Positions 16,977 through 26,493 of a stretch of DNA of 64,000 nucleotides are shown piece after piece (position 1 is the first letter of the stretch; each line of letters opens with the position of its first letter). Under the pieces are notes generated by a model, which saw only the letters and a list, made by a program, of their open reading frames with translations, searched no databases and was not told the DNA's origin. Both the position numbers and the translations under genes were made by a program. This DNA is from Algoriphagus sp. TR-M9 (GTDB lineage: Bacteria > Bacteroidota > Bacteroidia > Cytophagales > Cyclobacteriaceae): contig NZ_CP115160.1 in NCBI RefSeq assembly GCF_027594545.1, positions 2,365,001 through 2,429,000 on the forward strand, written 5' to 3'.

Positions 16977-17366
16977 TTAAAATGGTTTTGTCGCGATGGA
17001 AACATTTGCTTCCAAACCGGCTGCAATGCCACCTATCTCTACTAGGTATTCAACGGGAACTTCCTTATCAATGTGCAAAACAACCTGACCTTTTTTATCC
17101 TTCAGCAGAGAAGTCAATTCTGATTTGATCTGATCCCTAGGTACAATGCGGTCATTCACCGAATACTTGAAATCCTTGGTCACTGTGACAGTCACCTCCT
17201 GCATTACAATATCCGAAGTCTCGCTAGACGGCAGGTTAACCGGCAAGCCCGATGGAGTAATGAAAGAGGATGTCAGCATGAAGAATATCAACAACAGAAA
17301 GATTATATCTGTCATGGAAGACATGCTAAAAGAAGGATTTACTGTGTTTTTTGCCTGAAGTCCCAT
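16977..17366 (-). CDS. exbD: ExbD/TolR family biopolymer transport protein
   Basis: A 129-residue protein with one N-terminal membrane helix and a periplasmic domain. The essential membrane Asp is D20 in SSMTDIIFLLLIFFMLTSSF. The periplasmic part contains LPSSETSDIVMQEVTVTVTKD and VVLHIDKEVPVEYLVEI, usual for the family. It forms the ion channel and motor with the ExbB protein encoded just upstream (2-base gap), with the TonB-like gene immediately downstream. Confidence 0.95.
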   Translation of the reverse strand: MGLQAKNTVNPSFSMSSMTDIIFLLLIFFMLTSSFITPSGLPVNLPSSETSDIVMQEVTVTVTKDFKYSVNDRIVPRDQIKSELTSLLKDKKGQVVLHIDKEVPVEYLVEIGGIAAGLEANVSIATKPF

Positions 17367-17368
17367 GC

Positions 17369-18058
17369 TTATTTGTCTTGTAGCAAATCAATAAATTCTA
17401 TGGATGAATACTCCATATTGTGCACCAATTTGGACACCTGAGATACCAGGTAATTGTAACCTAGGTAAGCTACAATACCCACCACCAAGCCTGCAGCTGT
17501 GGTAATCATGGCTTCGTAGATTCCTTCAGAAAGTAACTTTGGCGAGACCATACCCTCTTCCTGCGCTATGGCAATGAAAGCTTGAATCATCCCCGCTACT
17601 GTTCCCAGGAACCCTATCATAGGAGCTGCACCTGAAACAGTCGCAAGCAAATTCAAGTTCTTTTCCAGTTTGTAAATTTCGATTTTCCCCACATTCTCTA
17701 TGGAAACCTCTATGTTTTTCAGCGGAGAACCTATACGCTCCACTCCTTTGGCAATCATATTGGCCACCGGAGTATTGGCGCCTGCACATAGGATTTTAGC
17801 TTTTTCGGTTTGGCCGCTTTGTACCAAAACCTTCACCTGATCCATTAATGGCGCTGAATTGGTAGATGCTTTTTTCAGGGTGATTAGCCTTTCGAAGAAA
17901 ATGAAAATAGCCAGAATGAATAAAAGGTATAGCGGAACCATCATGTATCCGCCTTTGATCAGAAGATCCAGCAAACCTATACTTTCCTCTGAGGCACCCA
18001 TCGCCAGGCTGTCTGCTGCAGATAGTGAATCTGTAGAGAGCGTTTGAAGTAAAATCAT
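17369..18058 (-). CDS. exbB: MotA/TolQ/ExbB proton channel protein
   Basis: A 229-residue inner-membrane protein with three helices. The first is about residues 35-55. The last two include the signature LLATVSGAAPMIGFLGTVAGMIQAFIAIA and MITTAAGLVVGIVAYLGYNYLV. These line the proton pathway in ExbB/TolQ. The N-terminus is short and probably periplasmic. The gene starts 1 base after the SPOR-like protein gene, and exbD follows after 2 bases, so the motor is cotranscribed with the envelope partners. Confidence 0.95.
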   Translation of the reverse strand: MILLQTLSTDSLSAADSLAMGASEESIGLLDLLIKGGYMMVPLYLLFILAIFIFFERLITLKKASTNSAPLMDQVKVLVQSGQTEKAKILCAGANTPVANMIAKGVERIGSPLKNIEVSIENVGKIEIYKLEKNLNLLATVSGAAPMIGFLGTVAGMIQAFIAIAQEEGMVSPKLLSEGIYEAMITTAAGLVVGIVAYLGYNYLVSQVSKLVHNMEYSSIEFIDLLQDK

Positions 18059-18059
18059 A

Positions 18060-18857
18060 TTAGTATTTCAAAATCCATAAATCCTCTGTGTACTGATCTT
18101 TGACACGGGCTAGCTCTTCCTTCATGGCTGTAAAACCAATAGAGCCTGCTATTGCCAAACGATAATGCGGTACATCTTCGTATGGCATGATCAAATAAAG
18201 GGTCTCTGCTCTATCCATATATTGTGCAGCTTCCTTGATTGCCAGTTCTTCGTTTGGCAGGGAGCCTACTATTATATAGAAATATGGTCTAGAGGCCTTT
18301 TCAGTGATCCGAACCAAAGATTCAGACACGTTATGATCAATAGTTGTACCAGTTTGAGGCGTTTCAGCCACTACATTTGGAGAACTTGTAGAATTTGATA
18401 TAGAATCCTGATTACTAACACCTTGGCTTTCTTCACTTGAAATAGAATTTACCGAAGTGGATTCGTTTTCCGGCTCCACGGCTGGCTCCACGGCTGAAGC
18501 AGTTAAGACTTCCGTAGACTCGATGGTTTCGGAGGGCTTATTCATTTGCCAGACTATCACCAAAACAGTTGCTATTGCTACAGCAGCTGCGATCCAAATC
18601 CAGGAATTGGAGGATTTTTTTTCTTCTACTTTAAATTCTGGGGACTTCGGTTGTTCTGAGGCAGCAGCTTTCGCAGCCATAGCATCTACAGTGTTTTTCC
18701 TGACCTGCTTAACATCTATAGGTACAGAACTGGATGCTTCTTGAGCTTTAGATGCTGCTTTGGTTTTTAAGGGTGCAATTTCTACCACAGGAAGCCCAAA
18801 ATCCTTTGGATCAGGCCATTGCTTGAGTTCTTTTTCTTTGCCAGTCATGCTATTCAC
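18060..18857 (-). CDS. single-pass membrane protein with SPOR-like C-terminus
   Basis: A 265-residue bitopic protein. Residues 1-80 are cytoplasmic and charged. A single helix (about 85-105, WIWIAAAVAIATVLVIVW) is followed by a long Ser/Glu/Val-rich periplasmic linker (110-185). The C-terminal 75 residues have YFYIIVGSLPNEELAIKEAA and YRLAIAGSIGFTAMKEELARV, the two-strand pattern of a SPOR domain, which binds denuded peptidoglycan. SPOR is suggested by pattern, not proven. It lies between the outer-membrane barrel gene and exbB and could tether the complex to the cell wall. Confidence 0.75.
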   Translation of the reverse strand: MNSMTGKEKELKQWPDPKDFGLPVVEIAPLKTKAASKAQEASSSVPIDVKQVRKNTVDAMAAKAAASEQPKSPEFKVEEKKSSNSWIWIAAAVAIATVLVIVWQMNKPSETIESTEVLTASAVEPAVEPENESTSVNSISSEESQGVSNQDSISNSTSSPNVVAETPQTGTTIDHNVSESLVRITEKASRPYFYIIVGSLPNEELAIKEAAQYMDRAETLYLIMPYEDVPHYRLAIAGSIGFTAMKEELARVKDQYTEDLWILKY

Positions 18858-18914
18858 GGGAATCTCACGAAACTAAAGGAATTGAAGCTAAACCCCAACC
18901 CAAATTTCAACATC

Positions 18915-20633
18915 TTAGAATTTAAATGCCGCTCCCCCGATCAATTGAATACCCCGGACAGGATAGTTCAGCCATCTGGCATTGCGTGCATTGAAGATAT
19001 TATTGCCTTCGGCAAAAACTGAGAACCGGTCTGTAATCCCATAATCAGCCTTAAGCTGCAAATCCGCTAGAGTTTTCATCTTCACCACTTGAAAAGGTCC
19101 CGTATCTCCTACAGTATCACTCAAATCATATCCTCTGGCTTTTATCCCTCCCATCAAGTTCAAATTGGCCTGGACCAGCAAGCGTGGAATTGGAGTAAAC
19201 TGATTGTTCACTCGCACCTCCCAAATGGGTCTATTCCAGGCCTCTGCCTGAGTACTTAAATCATACTGATACAAATCCAGTCTACTAGTCATTGTATATA
19301 TGTCCGAGAATTGAAAACCCACCTTTGCATTTATATTAAAAACCGTGGACTTTTCATCATAAACCAGACTAAAATGCGCCGAATCACTGGTCAGTGGATT
19401 ATTGGTATAGTTATTTACAAAGAAATAAAGCTGGTTATACCTACTCACATCCACACCCGCTCTATAGCTTACACTTTCTTGAAACTGACCTTCTATCCCA
19501 CCCGCGATTTTATAGTTGTTAATAGTGTTCAACAGCTGATCGCTAGGTCCTAAATATGGGTTTTCCTGTACAAAACTATAATAAGTATTGCGCTGCACGT
19601 CTCCTGAGAACTCCCCGTAGAAACCAAACTCCTCAGCAAACTGATAAGAAGCCTTCAAATTTGGAAAGATGTGGAAATCGCTTGATTTATCCTGAATTGA
19701 ATCATTTTCTGAAACTAGATTCAGCCCCGCAGTAAAGTTGAATGCTTCATATTGATAGGAAACAGAAGGGCGAACCGCAAAGTAAGTTCTGTTGAGTGAA
19801 TAGGTCACATCCTCCGGATCTGTGGTAAAATAAGCAAGCGCTACATTTCCCTTCCAATCTTCCACTGGTCTGAAAGTTCCGCTGGCTTCTACGCCCAGTT
19901 GATTTTCCCTAGCCATGTAGCTATCCTTGAAATTCCTAAAGCTCAATTGTCCTTCATAAGAAAAAGGACCTACTTTCTCCAATTCCCGGATACCTGCTTT
20001 CGCCTCTATAGTTGTCTGTACATTGGACCCAAAACCCACAAACTGATCATTTTCATCCAAAAGTGAATTGGGATCTTCTCCATAAAACTGGTAACTATCC
20101 TGCTTCCAAGCCAAGCCGCCAAATACTTCGAAGAATTCGGCGAAATAACTTAAATCCCCACCAAAATCGGTATGGGATTCCTTAGACTCCTCTCCCAACA
20201 CAGGCCCTTTACCAAAACTCTGGTGGTTGAACTGCAGTGCATAGTTAAAGTCTGCCACTTCCGTCCCCATATACCGGGCTTCTATCAGCGGAGATTCGAA
20301 ATTGCCATATCCAGCCCTGACATAGCCCGGATATAGATCTAATCGATCTGGGGTATAAACCTTTTGCGAAGGTTCTGCCTCCAGCTCCATAGGCTTGAGA
20401 TTTAGCGGATATTGAGATACCAAATACCTAAAATCCTGTAAACCCGTAGGCTGAGGAAGGGTAGGAAGTTTTTGATACAATCTAGGCTGGACGGGTACCG
20501 TCAATACCCGGTCTTTACGGATGACAAATTCCTGATCAGTGATTTCCCCTCTTTGCTGGGTTTGTGCAAGTACTGCGCCTGAACTCAAACCAATGATGCC
20601 TGTAAAAAGAATAGTTTTCGCTAGCTTTTTCAT
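18915..20633 (-). CDS. outer-membrane beta-barrel, TonB-receptor-like without plug
   Basis: 572 residues from the ATG at 20633; an upstream ATG at 20687 overlaps the previous gene. Signal peptide at 1-24 (ending AVLAQ). After it comes GEITDQEFVIRKDRVLTVPV, a segment in the place of a TonB box. The rest is alternating aromatic and polar strands typical of a large barrel, ending GIQLIGGAAFKF with a C-terminal Phe, the outer-membrane insertion signal. About 550 mature residues leave no room for the usual 130-residue plug in front of a 22-strand barrel, and no plug motif is seen. It lies in the operon with a TPR protein and ExbBD/TonB. Confidence 0.8.
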   Translation of the reverse strand: MKKLAKTILFTGIIGLSSGAVLAQTQQRGEITDQEFVIRKDRVLTVPVQPRLYQKLPTLPQPTGLQDFRYLVSQYPLNLKPMELEAEPSQKVYTPDRLDLYPGYVRAGYGNFESPLIEARYMGTEVADFNYALQFNHQSFGKGPVLGEESKESHTDFGGDLSYFAEFFEVFGGLAWKQDSYQFYGEDPNSLLDENDQFVGFGSNVQTTIEAKAGIRELEKVGPFSYEGQLSFRNFKDSYMARENQLGVEASGTFRPVEDWKGNVALAYFTTDPEDVTYSLNRTYFAVRPSVSYQYEAFNFTAGLNLVSENDSIQDKSSDFHIFPNLKASYQFAEEFGFYGEFSGDVQRNTYYSFVQENPYLGPSDQLLNTINNYKIAGGIEGQFQESVSYRAGVDVSRYNQLYFFVNNYTNNPLTSDSAHFSLVYDEKSTVFNINAKVGFQFSDIYTMTSRLDLYQYDLSTQAEAWNRPIWEVRVNNQFTPIPRLLVQANLNLMGGIKARGYDLSDTVGDTGPFQVVKMKTLADLQLKADYGITDRFSVFAEGNNIFNARNARWLNYPVRGIQLIGGAAFKF

Positions 20634-20637
20634 GGTA

Positions 20638-23625
20638 TTACTTAAGGGTTTGGAGTTTAGATTCAGCCATTTGTTTGATTTCAGCATTGGTAGAATTCTC
20701 CACGATGGATTCCAGGGTAGCTTTAGCCTGAAACTCCTCTCCTGCTTTCACATAATTATCTGCGAGCAATAGGAATATTCTCCCATACCAATAGTCATAA
20801 TTGATAAAGGCTCCGGATTGGTCAAAAATCAATTCATTAGAAGCAGTGACATCTCCTCTTTCTTGGGTGATATCCGCCAAAACATAAAGCCCTTCGGCAC
20901 CTTGCACAGTTTTATAATCGGCCACCAAAGCAGTCAATGTCAGTTCTGCCTGAGCTACCTGATTCAGTTCTTTTTGGGATTTGGCTTTGATCAAAAGCGC
21001 CATTGGAGAGGATTCGGGTATCACCCCATCCAGTCCAGACATGCGTTCCGCATAAGAAATAGCTTGCTGGTAATTCCTGGTTTCGAAATTAGCCAGCATC
21101 AGTCCTTTGACAGCTTCTGCTTCTTCGGGTTTACTGCGTGCATTTTCTACCGATGTTTCCAAATAAGGAATCGCCTGTGCATAATTCTCTCTTGCCAGTT
21201 CTATAGCACCTATTTTCTGCATGGCCCGAATTCTCTGTGGAGATGCAGGTTCTCTCTCCAGCGCTTTAAATTGAGCCAGCGCCTGTTCTTCATCCCCCAA
21301 CTGCAAGTAACTATCTCCTAGAAAATACAAGGCATCTGCTCGCTGGGCGGATTGAGGATAACTCTTCAGGTAATTTTCAAAACCACGGGTCGCCTGAGCA
21401 AAATTCTTATCAAAATACATCCCTTTGGCAGCCTCAAACTCCAAAGATTGAACACTTCCACTACTCGGATTAGACCCTTTATACCTGGCCAGGTAATCGC
21501 TAAACTCAGCTGACCTTCCTTGCAGAGAAAGCGTCTCCTGAAGTCCCTTCAGGGCAGTTTCTGCATTTTGAGCATTGGGATATTGGTCTAGAATGGTTTT
21601 ATAATCAGAGATGGTCTGCTCGTAATTTTGCAGGGAAAAATTGGCTACAGCCCGGCCTTCCAGAGCGTAAGGGACAAATGGACTGTTGGGCTTGCTATTG
21701 ATCAGATCTGAATAACTGATGGAAGCAGCCTGATAACTGGTCTCTTCCATATAGATCTGGCCTCTTTGGTAAAGCGCATCTTCTATATAAAGGCTATTCG
21801 GATACCTGGATATCAAAGCGTCCAATTGTCCTAAAGCCTCCTGATTTCTAGTTTGGAAATTCTGAACCACCGCCAATCGGTAAAATGCATAATCCACCCC
21901 AGCGTTGCCTTCATTAATGGCCCGCTGGAATATGGATGCTGCCTGCGCAAATTGCTTTTGCACGTAATAGCAATCCCCCAATCTTAACAACGCATCGTCA
22001 TATTGCTGCTTATTGGCTATGATCTGTCTGTTTTCGGTGAAGCGTCTGAACTGCTCTTCGGCATTGGCGTATTGCTGGGTATTAAAGTAGGCATAACCTA
22101 ATCCATAATAGGTACTGTTCACAGTGCCATTGTTTCCGGATGGTCTTTGCCTCAAAACCGTCTGATAAGCTGCTATAGCCTCAGGAAGCTTATTTGCAGC
22201 AGAATTAACCTCGCCTTTATAAAAATGAGCATCCAAAACCAGGTTATTATCTACAGGGAATTTCAATGATTTATCCAAATATGCAATTGCCGGATTCCAT
22301 TTTTGATCCCGGTAATAAACCATGGCTTGATAAAATGAAACCTTCTGGTATGCTTCCTGAATTCTAGGAGATTTAGTGGTAATTCTGTCCATTTGTTCAA
22401 TGGCCCTTAGGTAATCACTGGTGTTGACCAGCGCTTCAGAAAGTAAAGACTCCGCGTCTGCTTTATATTTTCCGTTTGGATAGTTTTCTATGTACTCATC
22501 CAAAGCCGATATCGCAGACTGGAAACTTCCCTTTTGCAAATTCACTTTAGCATAGTTGAAAATCGCTTCTTCTTTAATTTCCTGATTGAAATCAGATTTG
22601 GAGGCCGACTGAAAGCTGGTAGAGGCAAATTGATAATTTTCCAGATTCAGGTATGCATGCCCCAGGTAATAGCTGGAAGCCTGCCCTATCTCGTCAGTGG
22701 CGGAGGCAGAAACTTTCAGGTAATCCGTAGCTCTCTGGTAGTTTTTGATTTCAAATTGGGAGATCCCTGCTTTATAAATCTCCTCTCTACCTAGTTCACC
22801 TTTTCTGGAGTTGATGAAAGCGTCATAATTTTCAGCAGCTTTCGCAAAGTTCTTTTTGGCATAGTAAGCTTCTGCCAAATACAGATAAATCAGCTCTTTT
22901 TTCTCTAGGTTTTGTCCATTGGTAAGTTTGGGCTCCGCATAGCTGATCAGCTGATCGTAACTTCCCTGTCTGTAATATAAGGCAGCCAAAAGGTAAGGGA
23001 CCTTGTTTGCATAATAAGGCGATTGGGAGGCAGTTTGCAGATCGGCAATGGCTTTGGCCGTGTTGCCGTTTTCCATAGCTATAAACCCGCTGTAGTAATA
23101 AGAGTCAAAACTTGCGGGCTGATTCAGTGCTTTGCCCTGATCGAAATAAGGAGCAGCACTGGCGTAATCATTCATCTGAAAATAGGAATACCCCTGCTTA
23201 AAGAAAACGTCTGCCCGGCTGGGCTCAGCTAGCTGATCGGTCTTGACCAAAGCGTACGCTTCTATAGCCTCACTGAAGTTTCTTTTATAGAAAAAATGGT
23301 CCCCTAGGTAAAGTCCTGCAGTAGTGACTGAAGGGTCGTTTCCATGATCATAAATGTAGCTTTTCATCAGTCCCGGACCATCTGGACTTTCTATTTGCAA
23401 AGCAGCCATCGCACGGTTAAGTTCGGCTGATTTACTTTGCGTATTGCTCAGTCTTTGATCCAGCAGTCTGGTATTATCATAGATGCTGGCCGTGAAAAGC
23501 TGCTTATCAAAAAGTCCCAGATTGTGATCTAGTGTTTGTTGCGGACTAGTCTGATAGAGGCTGGACTGGGAAAAGGCTTCAAAACTTAGCCCAAGGCTCG
23601 CCAGGAGCACCAGGTGATATTTCAT
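20638..23625 (-). CDS. large periplasmic TPR protein
   Basis: About 995 residues starting from the ATG at 23625 (an upstream in-frame ATG overlaps holA). Signal peptide at 1-20 (LGLSFEAFSQ). Almost the whole chain is tetratricopeptide repeats of about 34-37 residues, seen as recurring patterns such as 'A..YFDQGKAL', 'A..YYLGHAYLNLENYQFA' and 'ALYFLGDSYLQLGDEEQALAQF'. I estimate more than 20 repeats. Such proteins are scaffolds, here probably in the periplasm. The gene starts 16 bases after holA and ends 4 bases before the barrel gene, so it likely supports that barrel and the motor downstream. Confidence 0.88.
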   Translation of the reverse strand: MKYHLVLLASLGLSFEAFSQSSLYQTSPQQTLDHNLGLFDKQLFTASIYDNTRLLDQRLSNTQSKSAELNRAMAALQIESPDGPGLMKSYIYDHGNDPSVTTAGLYLGDHFFYKRNFSEAIEAYALVKTDQLAEPSRADVFFKQGYSYFQMNDYASAAPYFDQGKALNQPASFDSYYYSGFIAMENGNTAKAIADLQTASQSPYYANKVPYLLAALYYRQGSYDQLISYAEPKLTNGQNLEKKELIYLYLAEAYYAKKNFAKAAENYDAFINSRKGELGREEIYKAGISQFEIKNYQRATDYLKVSASATDEIGQASSYYLGHAYLNLENYQFASTSFQSASKSDFNQEIKEEAIFNYAKVNLQKGSFQSAISALDEYIENYPNGKYKADAESLLSEALVNTSDYLRAIEQMDRITTKSPRIQEAYQKVSFYQAMVYYRDQKWNPAIAYLDKSLKFPVDNNLVLDAHFYKGEVNSAANKLPEAIAAYQTVLRQRPSGNNGTVNSTYYGLGYAYFNTQQYANAEEQFRRFTENRQIIANKQQYDDALLRLGDCYYVQKQFAQAASIFQRAINEGNAGVDYAFYRLAVVQNFQTRNQEALGQLDALISRYPNSLYIEDALYQRGQIYMEETSYQAASISYSDLINSKPNSPFVPYALEGRAVANFSLQNYEQTISDYKTILDQYPNAQNAETALKGLQETLSLQGRSAEFSDYLARYKGSNPSSGSVQSLEFEAAKGMYFDKNFAQATRGFENYLKSYPQSAQRADALYFLGDSYLQLGDEEQALAQFKALEREPASPQRIRAMQKIGAIELARENYAQAIPYLETSVENARSKPEEAEAVKGLMLANFETRNYQQAISYAERMSGLDGVIPESSPMALLIKAKSQKELNQVAQAELTLTALVADYKTVQGAEGLYVLADITQERGDVTASNELIFDQSGAFINYDYWYGRIFLLLADNYVKAGEEFQAKATLESIVENSTNAEIKQMAESKLQTLK

Positions 23626-23641
23626 AAGTTGGCTTAGGTAA

Positions 23642-24670
23642 TCAGTGCATAATCTTGTAAACAAGCTCGCGGAGGTTTTCTGCTTCGCTTAAACTTCCGG
23701 AGTCAACTCCTTTAAAACGAAGATCAGCCTCTTTGATGTATCCAAACACCTCAATTACCTTGCCCAATTTGTAGTTTCTAGATGCCGCCACATATTCTTT
23801 TACCACAAAAGGAGGAAGCTTCAGAATACTTGCCAACTGCCCTTCCGAACTATTATTTCGTTGTGCCTGATGGATCAAGGCTATTTTGGTGAAATAATTA
23901 TACATCAAGGAAAACATGGGAATCACCGGATGGGCTTTGGGATTCTGGATGAAATAATTTATGATTTTATTCGCCTTCATCACGTCTTTGAAACCTATGG
24001 CTTTCATGAATTCGAAATTATTGTAATCCTTGTGAATCCCCACATATTTCGAAATATGCACACTGGTGATTTTTGTAGGTTCCTGAAAATTGATCAGCAT
24101 TTTACCGATCTCATTGGTCAGTACTTCCAGGTTATTTCCTATAGAATCAGCTAGAAGCTGGGCTGACTGCCTATCAATAGTATGCCCGGTATCCTTAATA
24201 TAGCCTTCTACCCACTCAATCAGTTTAAAATCTTTGACCTTATCAGATCTTACATAGACGGCTTTTTTATCCAGCACCTTTCCCAGAGCCATCCTGCCGT
24301 CCAGCTTTTTGTATTTATGCGCAAAAACCAAAATGGTACTAGGCAGTGGATTTTCCAGATAGCTAATCAGAAGCTGCTGAGATTCATCTTTGCTGAGGTC
24401 TGCCAGGCTTTGGGCCTCCTTCACGATCACCACCTGCCGCTCCGCCATCATGGGGAATTTGCGGGCATTGTTCAGGATCAGACCCACATTGGCATCTTTT
24501 CCATATAGCACCACTTGATTGAATCCCCGCTCATGCTCAGGGATGGCATTCTTCTCTATATAATCCGTAATCTGGTCAATGAAGAAAGGTTCCTCTCCAT
24601 CTAAGAAGTAAATGGGCGCAAACTTTTTCGCTTTCAGATCCTTAAGTACAGTTTGTGGCGTTTGGGGCAT
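23642..24670 (-). CDS. holA: DNA polymerase III delta subunit
   Basis: A 342-residue clamp-loader subunit. The N-terminal AAA+-like part opens FAPIYFLDGEEPFFIDQITDYIE and continues with NNARKFPMMAERQVVIVKEAQ, both typical of HolA. The lid and collar parts follow: LLADSIGNNLEVLTNEIGKM and a C-terminal helical region ending LRELVYKI. It opens the sliding clamp during replication. It is the first gene of a nine-gene minus-strand run. A divergent 237-base region upstream should hold its promoter. Confidence 0.95.
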   Translation of the reverse strand: MPQTPQTVLKDLKAKKFAPIYFLDGEEPFFIDQITDYIEKNAIPEHERGFNQVVLYGKDANVGLILNNARKFPMMAERQVVIVKEAQSLADLSKDESQQLLISYLENPLPSTILVFAHKYKKLDGRMALGKVLDKKAVYVRSDKVKDFKLIEWVEGYIKDTGHTIDRQSAQLLADSIGNNLEVLTNEIGKMLINFQEPTKITSVHISKYVGIHKDYNNFEFMKAIGFKDVMKANKIINYFIQNPKAHPVIPMFSLMYNYFTKIALIHQAQRNNSSEGQLASILKLPPFVVKEYVAASRNYKLGKVIEVFGYIKEADLRFKGVDSGSLSEAENLRELVYKIMH

Positions 24671-24742
24671 AAATTCGCAGAATTCTCAAGTCTTAAAGAT
24701 AATAGCACTTTCCTTTTGCCCCCAAAAACCGCCGAAAGATTA

Positions 24743-24771
24743 TTTGTTAAACTATTCAGGCCTTACCTTTG
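24743..24771 (+). promoter_or_regulatory. Bacteroidota-type promoter
   Basis: TTTG at 24743-24746 and TACCTTTG at 24764-24771 match the Bacteroidota -33 (TTTG) and -7 (TAnnTTTG) elements with 17 bases between. It points towards the TPR gene at 24908 and would give a leader of about 130 bases. Confidence 0.5.
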
Positions 24772-24907
24772 TATTCTTACTAGTCAGGCTAGGAATTCCT
24801 CCGGGATTTCAATAAAAATAGGCTTGAGTGTAATTTCAACCTGCCATGCGTTTACCTAAACTAAAATCAACTTAGAAAAACAGCATAGCAAACAATCAAA
24901 CAAGGAT

Positions 24908-25633
24908 ATGAGCTTCGAAAAAGGTATAGACTTATATAAAACAGGTAAATTTCAAGAGGCGTTGGCCATTTTTGATGAGTTGATCAAAAACAACCCAGGT
25001 CAGGCTCCTTTGCACCTAAACCGTGGAAGGATACTTTCCCGAATGGGGAAAACAGAAATGGCACTGGCGGAATTTGACCTGATCCTCGCCTTGGAGCCCT
25101 ATAACACGGATTACATATCTGACAGGGCAGTAGTGCTTCACCTGCTTAAAAGAAATGAAGAGGCGCTGGCAGAACTGGATAGAGCTGCCAACCTTGACCC
25201 AAAAAATCCTTACAGATACAGCAGCCGGGCATTTCTGAAGGATAGAATTGGTGACCTGAAAGGGGCTATTGAGGACTACGAAAAAGCCATAGCTCTAGAT
25301 CCTGAAGATGCGGTCTCACATAACAATAAGGGATTGGTAGAAGAAAAACTCGGATACAAGCAAGCCTCAAAGAAAAGCTTTGAAAAAGCTGATGATCTGG
25401 TAGGGTACAAACCCAGCAGCCAGCCCGCTGAATCAGCCGATGGAAAAGCTCCCAAGACTCCTGAGGTAAATGAAAACGCCAACCTGGAAGTTGAGACAGA
25501 ACAAAAGGAGATGACTTTAAATCACTTTTTTTCCACCTTAAAGTCTGTTTTCACAGACGCCAAGACGCGAAAGGAATTTGCTTTATACCTGAAAAGCTTG
25601 GTTGCTGGAAAAAACTCAGGCAAAGCAGGTTAA
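24908..25633 (+). CDS. TPR repeat protein
   Basis: A 241-residue cytoplasmic protein. Residues 1-155 are four to five tetratricopeptide repeats: GIDLYKTGKFQEALAIFDEL, HLNRGRILSRMGKTEMALAE, SDRAVVLHLLKRNEEALAEL, SSRAFLKDRIGDLKGAIEDY and NNKGLVEEKLGYKQASKKSF. Residues about 165-200 are a Pro/Ala/Glu-rich linker. The last 40 residues hold a helical tail (LNHFFSTLKSVFTDAKTRKEF). No signal peptide. It probably acts as a protein-protein adaptor; partner unknown. Convergent with the universal stress gene 9 bases downstream. Confidence 0.85.
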   Translation: MSFEKGIDLYKTGKFQEALAIFDELIKNNPGQAPLHLNRGRILSRMGKTEMALAEFDLILALEPYNTDYISDRAVVLHLLKRNEEALAELDRAANLDPKNPYRYSSRAFLKDRIGDLKGAIEDYEKAIALDPEDAVSHNNKGLVEEKLGYKQASKKSFEKADDLVGYKPSSQPAESADGKAPKTPEVNENANLEVETEQKEMTLNHFFSTLKSVFTDAKTRKEFALYLKSLVAGKNSGKAG

Positions 25634-25642
25634 TTAAAAACT

Positions 25643-26485
25643 TTAGAAAGACTTGATTACCCAAAGTGGCTTATTGATGAAATAAGCCATTTTTTTAGAT
25701 AAGTTTTTCGAGAAAATCTGATCAAAGAATGATTTTTTCTCGCTGAGTGTCACTAAAATATCTCCCTTTGCCGTCTGCAGGTAATTCTCTAAACCTAACG
25801 CTAAGTCGTCCCGAAAAGATTTTAGTACAAAATTCACTTTTTCGTACTTTATAAACGGCTTAATCTCGTCCACCATGGTCATATGCAGGGATTTATCCAG
25901 AGCCTTGTGCGTGGAACTGGCATGTATGACGTCAATTTCAGAATCGAAAAAGCGTGCGACTTCCACCACTTTCTGAATGGCCAGTTTATCCTCTTCCATG
26001 TAATCTGAAGCATACACCAGCTTTCTGGGCGACTTGAAATAAACTTTTCTGGGCACCACCAGGACATCTTGAGCAGACTTTTCTACGATATTGCTGGCTC
26101 TGGACCCTATGATGTTTTCTCTGAAATCATTGACGCCCTCTGTCCCTACTATGATCAAATCTGCACTGATTTCAGCGGCATAATTAAGCGTCTCCTTGAC
26201 CACATTTCCCTGTTTGATGGATATCAGGCAGCTTTTTAAGCCTTTATCCAGAGCTTCCTTGGAAACTGCTTTTTTCAGATTACTCAGTTTTTCTGTGACA
26301 AACTCCAACTGATTTTTACCAGTAGTATCATTAGGGGAAAGTTTTTCATAATCCTCCCGGTTTAGCACATGAAAAAGGATCAACTCAGCATTGTATTTTT
26401 CTCCCAATCGAGTCGCAAATTCAATAGCATTCAAAGAGCACTCTGAAAAGTCTGTGGGGCATAATATGGTAAAAGTATCCTGCAT
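25643..26485 (-). CDS. universal stress protein, tandem UspA domains
   Basis: 280 residues from the ATG at 26485; TTG at 26497 would overlap the upstream stop. The first UspA domain opens TILCPTDFSECSLNAIEFAT and closes DLIIVGTEGVNDFRENIIGSRASNIV, near the G-2x-G-9x-G(S/T) ATP-binding pattern. The second (about 145-280) starts KLVYASDYMEEDKLAIQK and lacks a clear nucleotide motif. Two-domain UspA proteins of this sort are common in Bacteroidota and respond to starvation or redox stress. It is downstream of, and almost overlapping, the hydroxyacid dehydrogenase gene. Confidence 0.88.
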   Translation of the reverse strand: MQDTFTILCPTDFSECSLNAIEFATRLGEKYNAELILFHVLNREDYEKLSPNDTTGKNQLEFVTEKLSNLKKAVSKEALDKGLKSCLISIKQGNVVKETLNYAAEISADLIIVGTEGVNDFRENIIGSRASNIVEKSAQDVLVVPRKVYFKSPRKLVYASDYMEEDKLAIQKVVEVARFFDSEIDVIHASSTHKALDKSLHMTMVDEIKPFIKYEKVNFVLKSFRDDLALGLENYLQTAKGDILVTLSEKKSFFDQIFSKNLSKKMAYFINKPLWVIKSF

Positions 26486-26493
26486 GGCATAGC

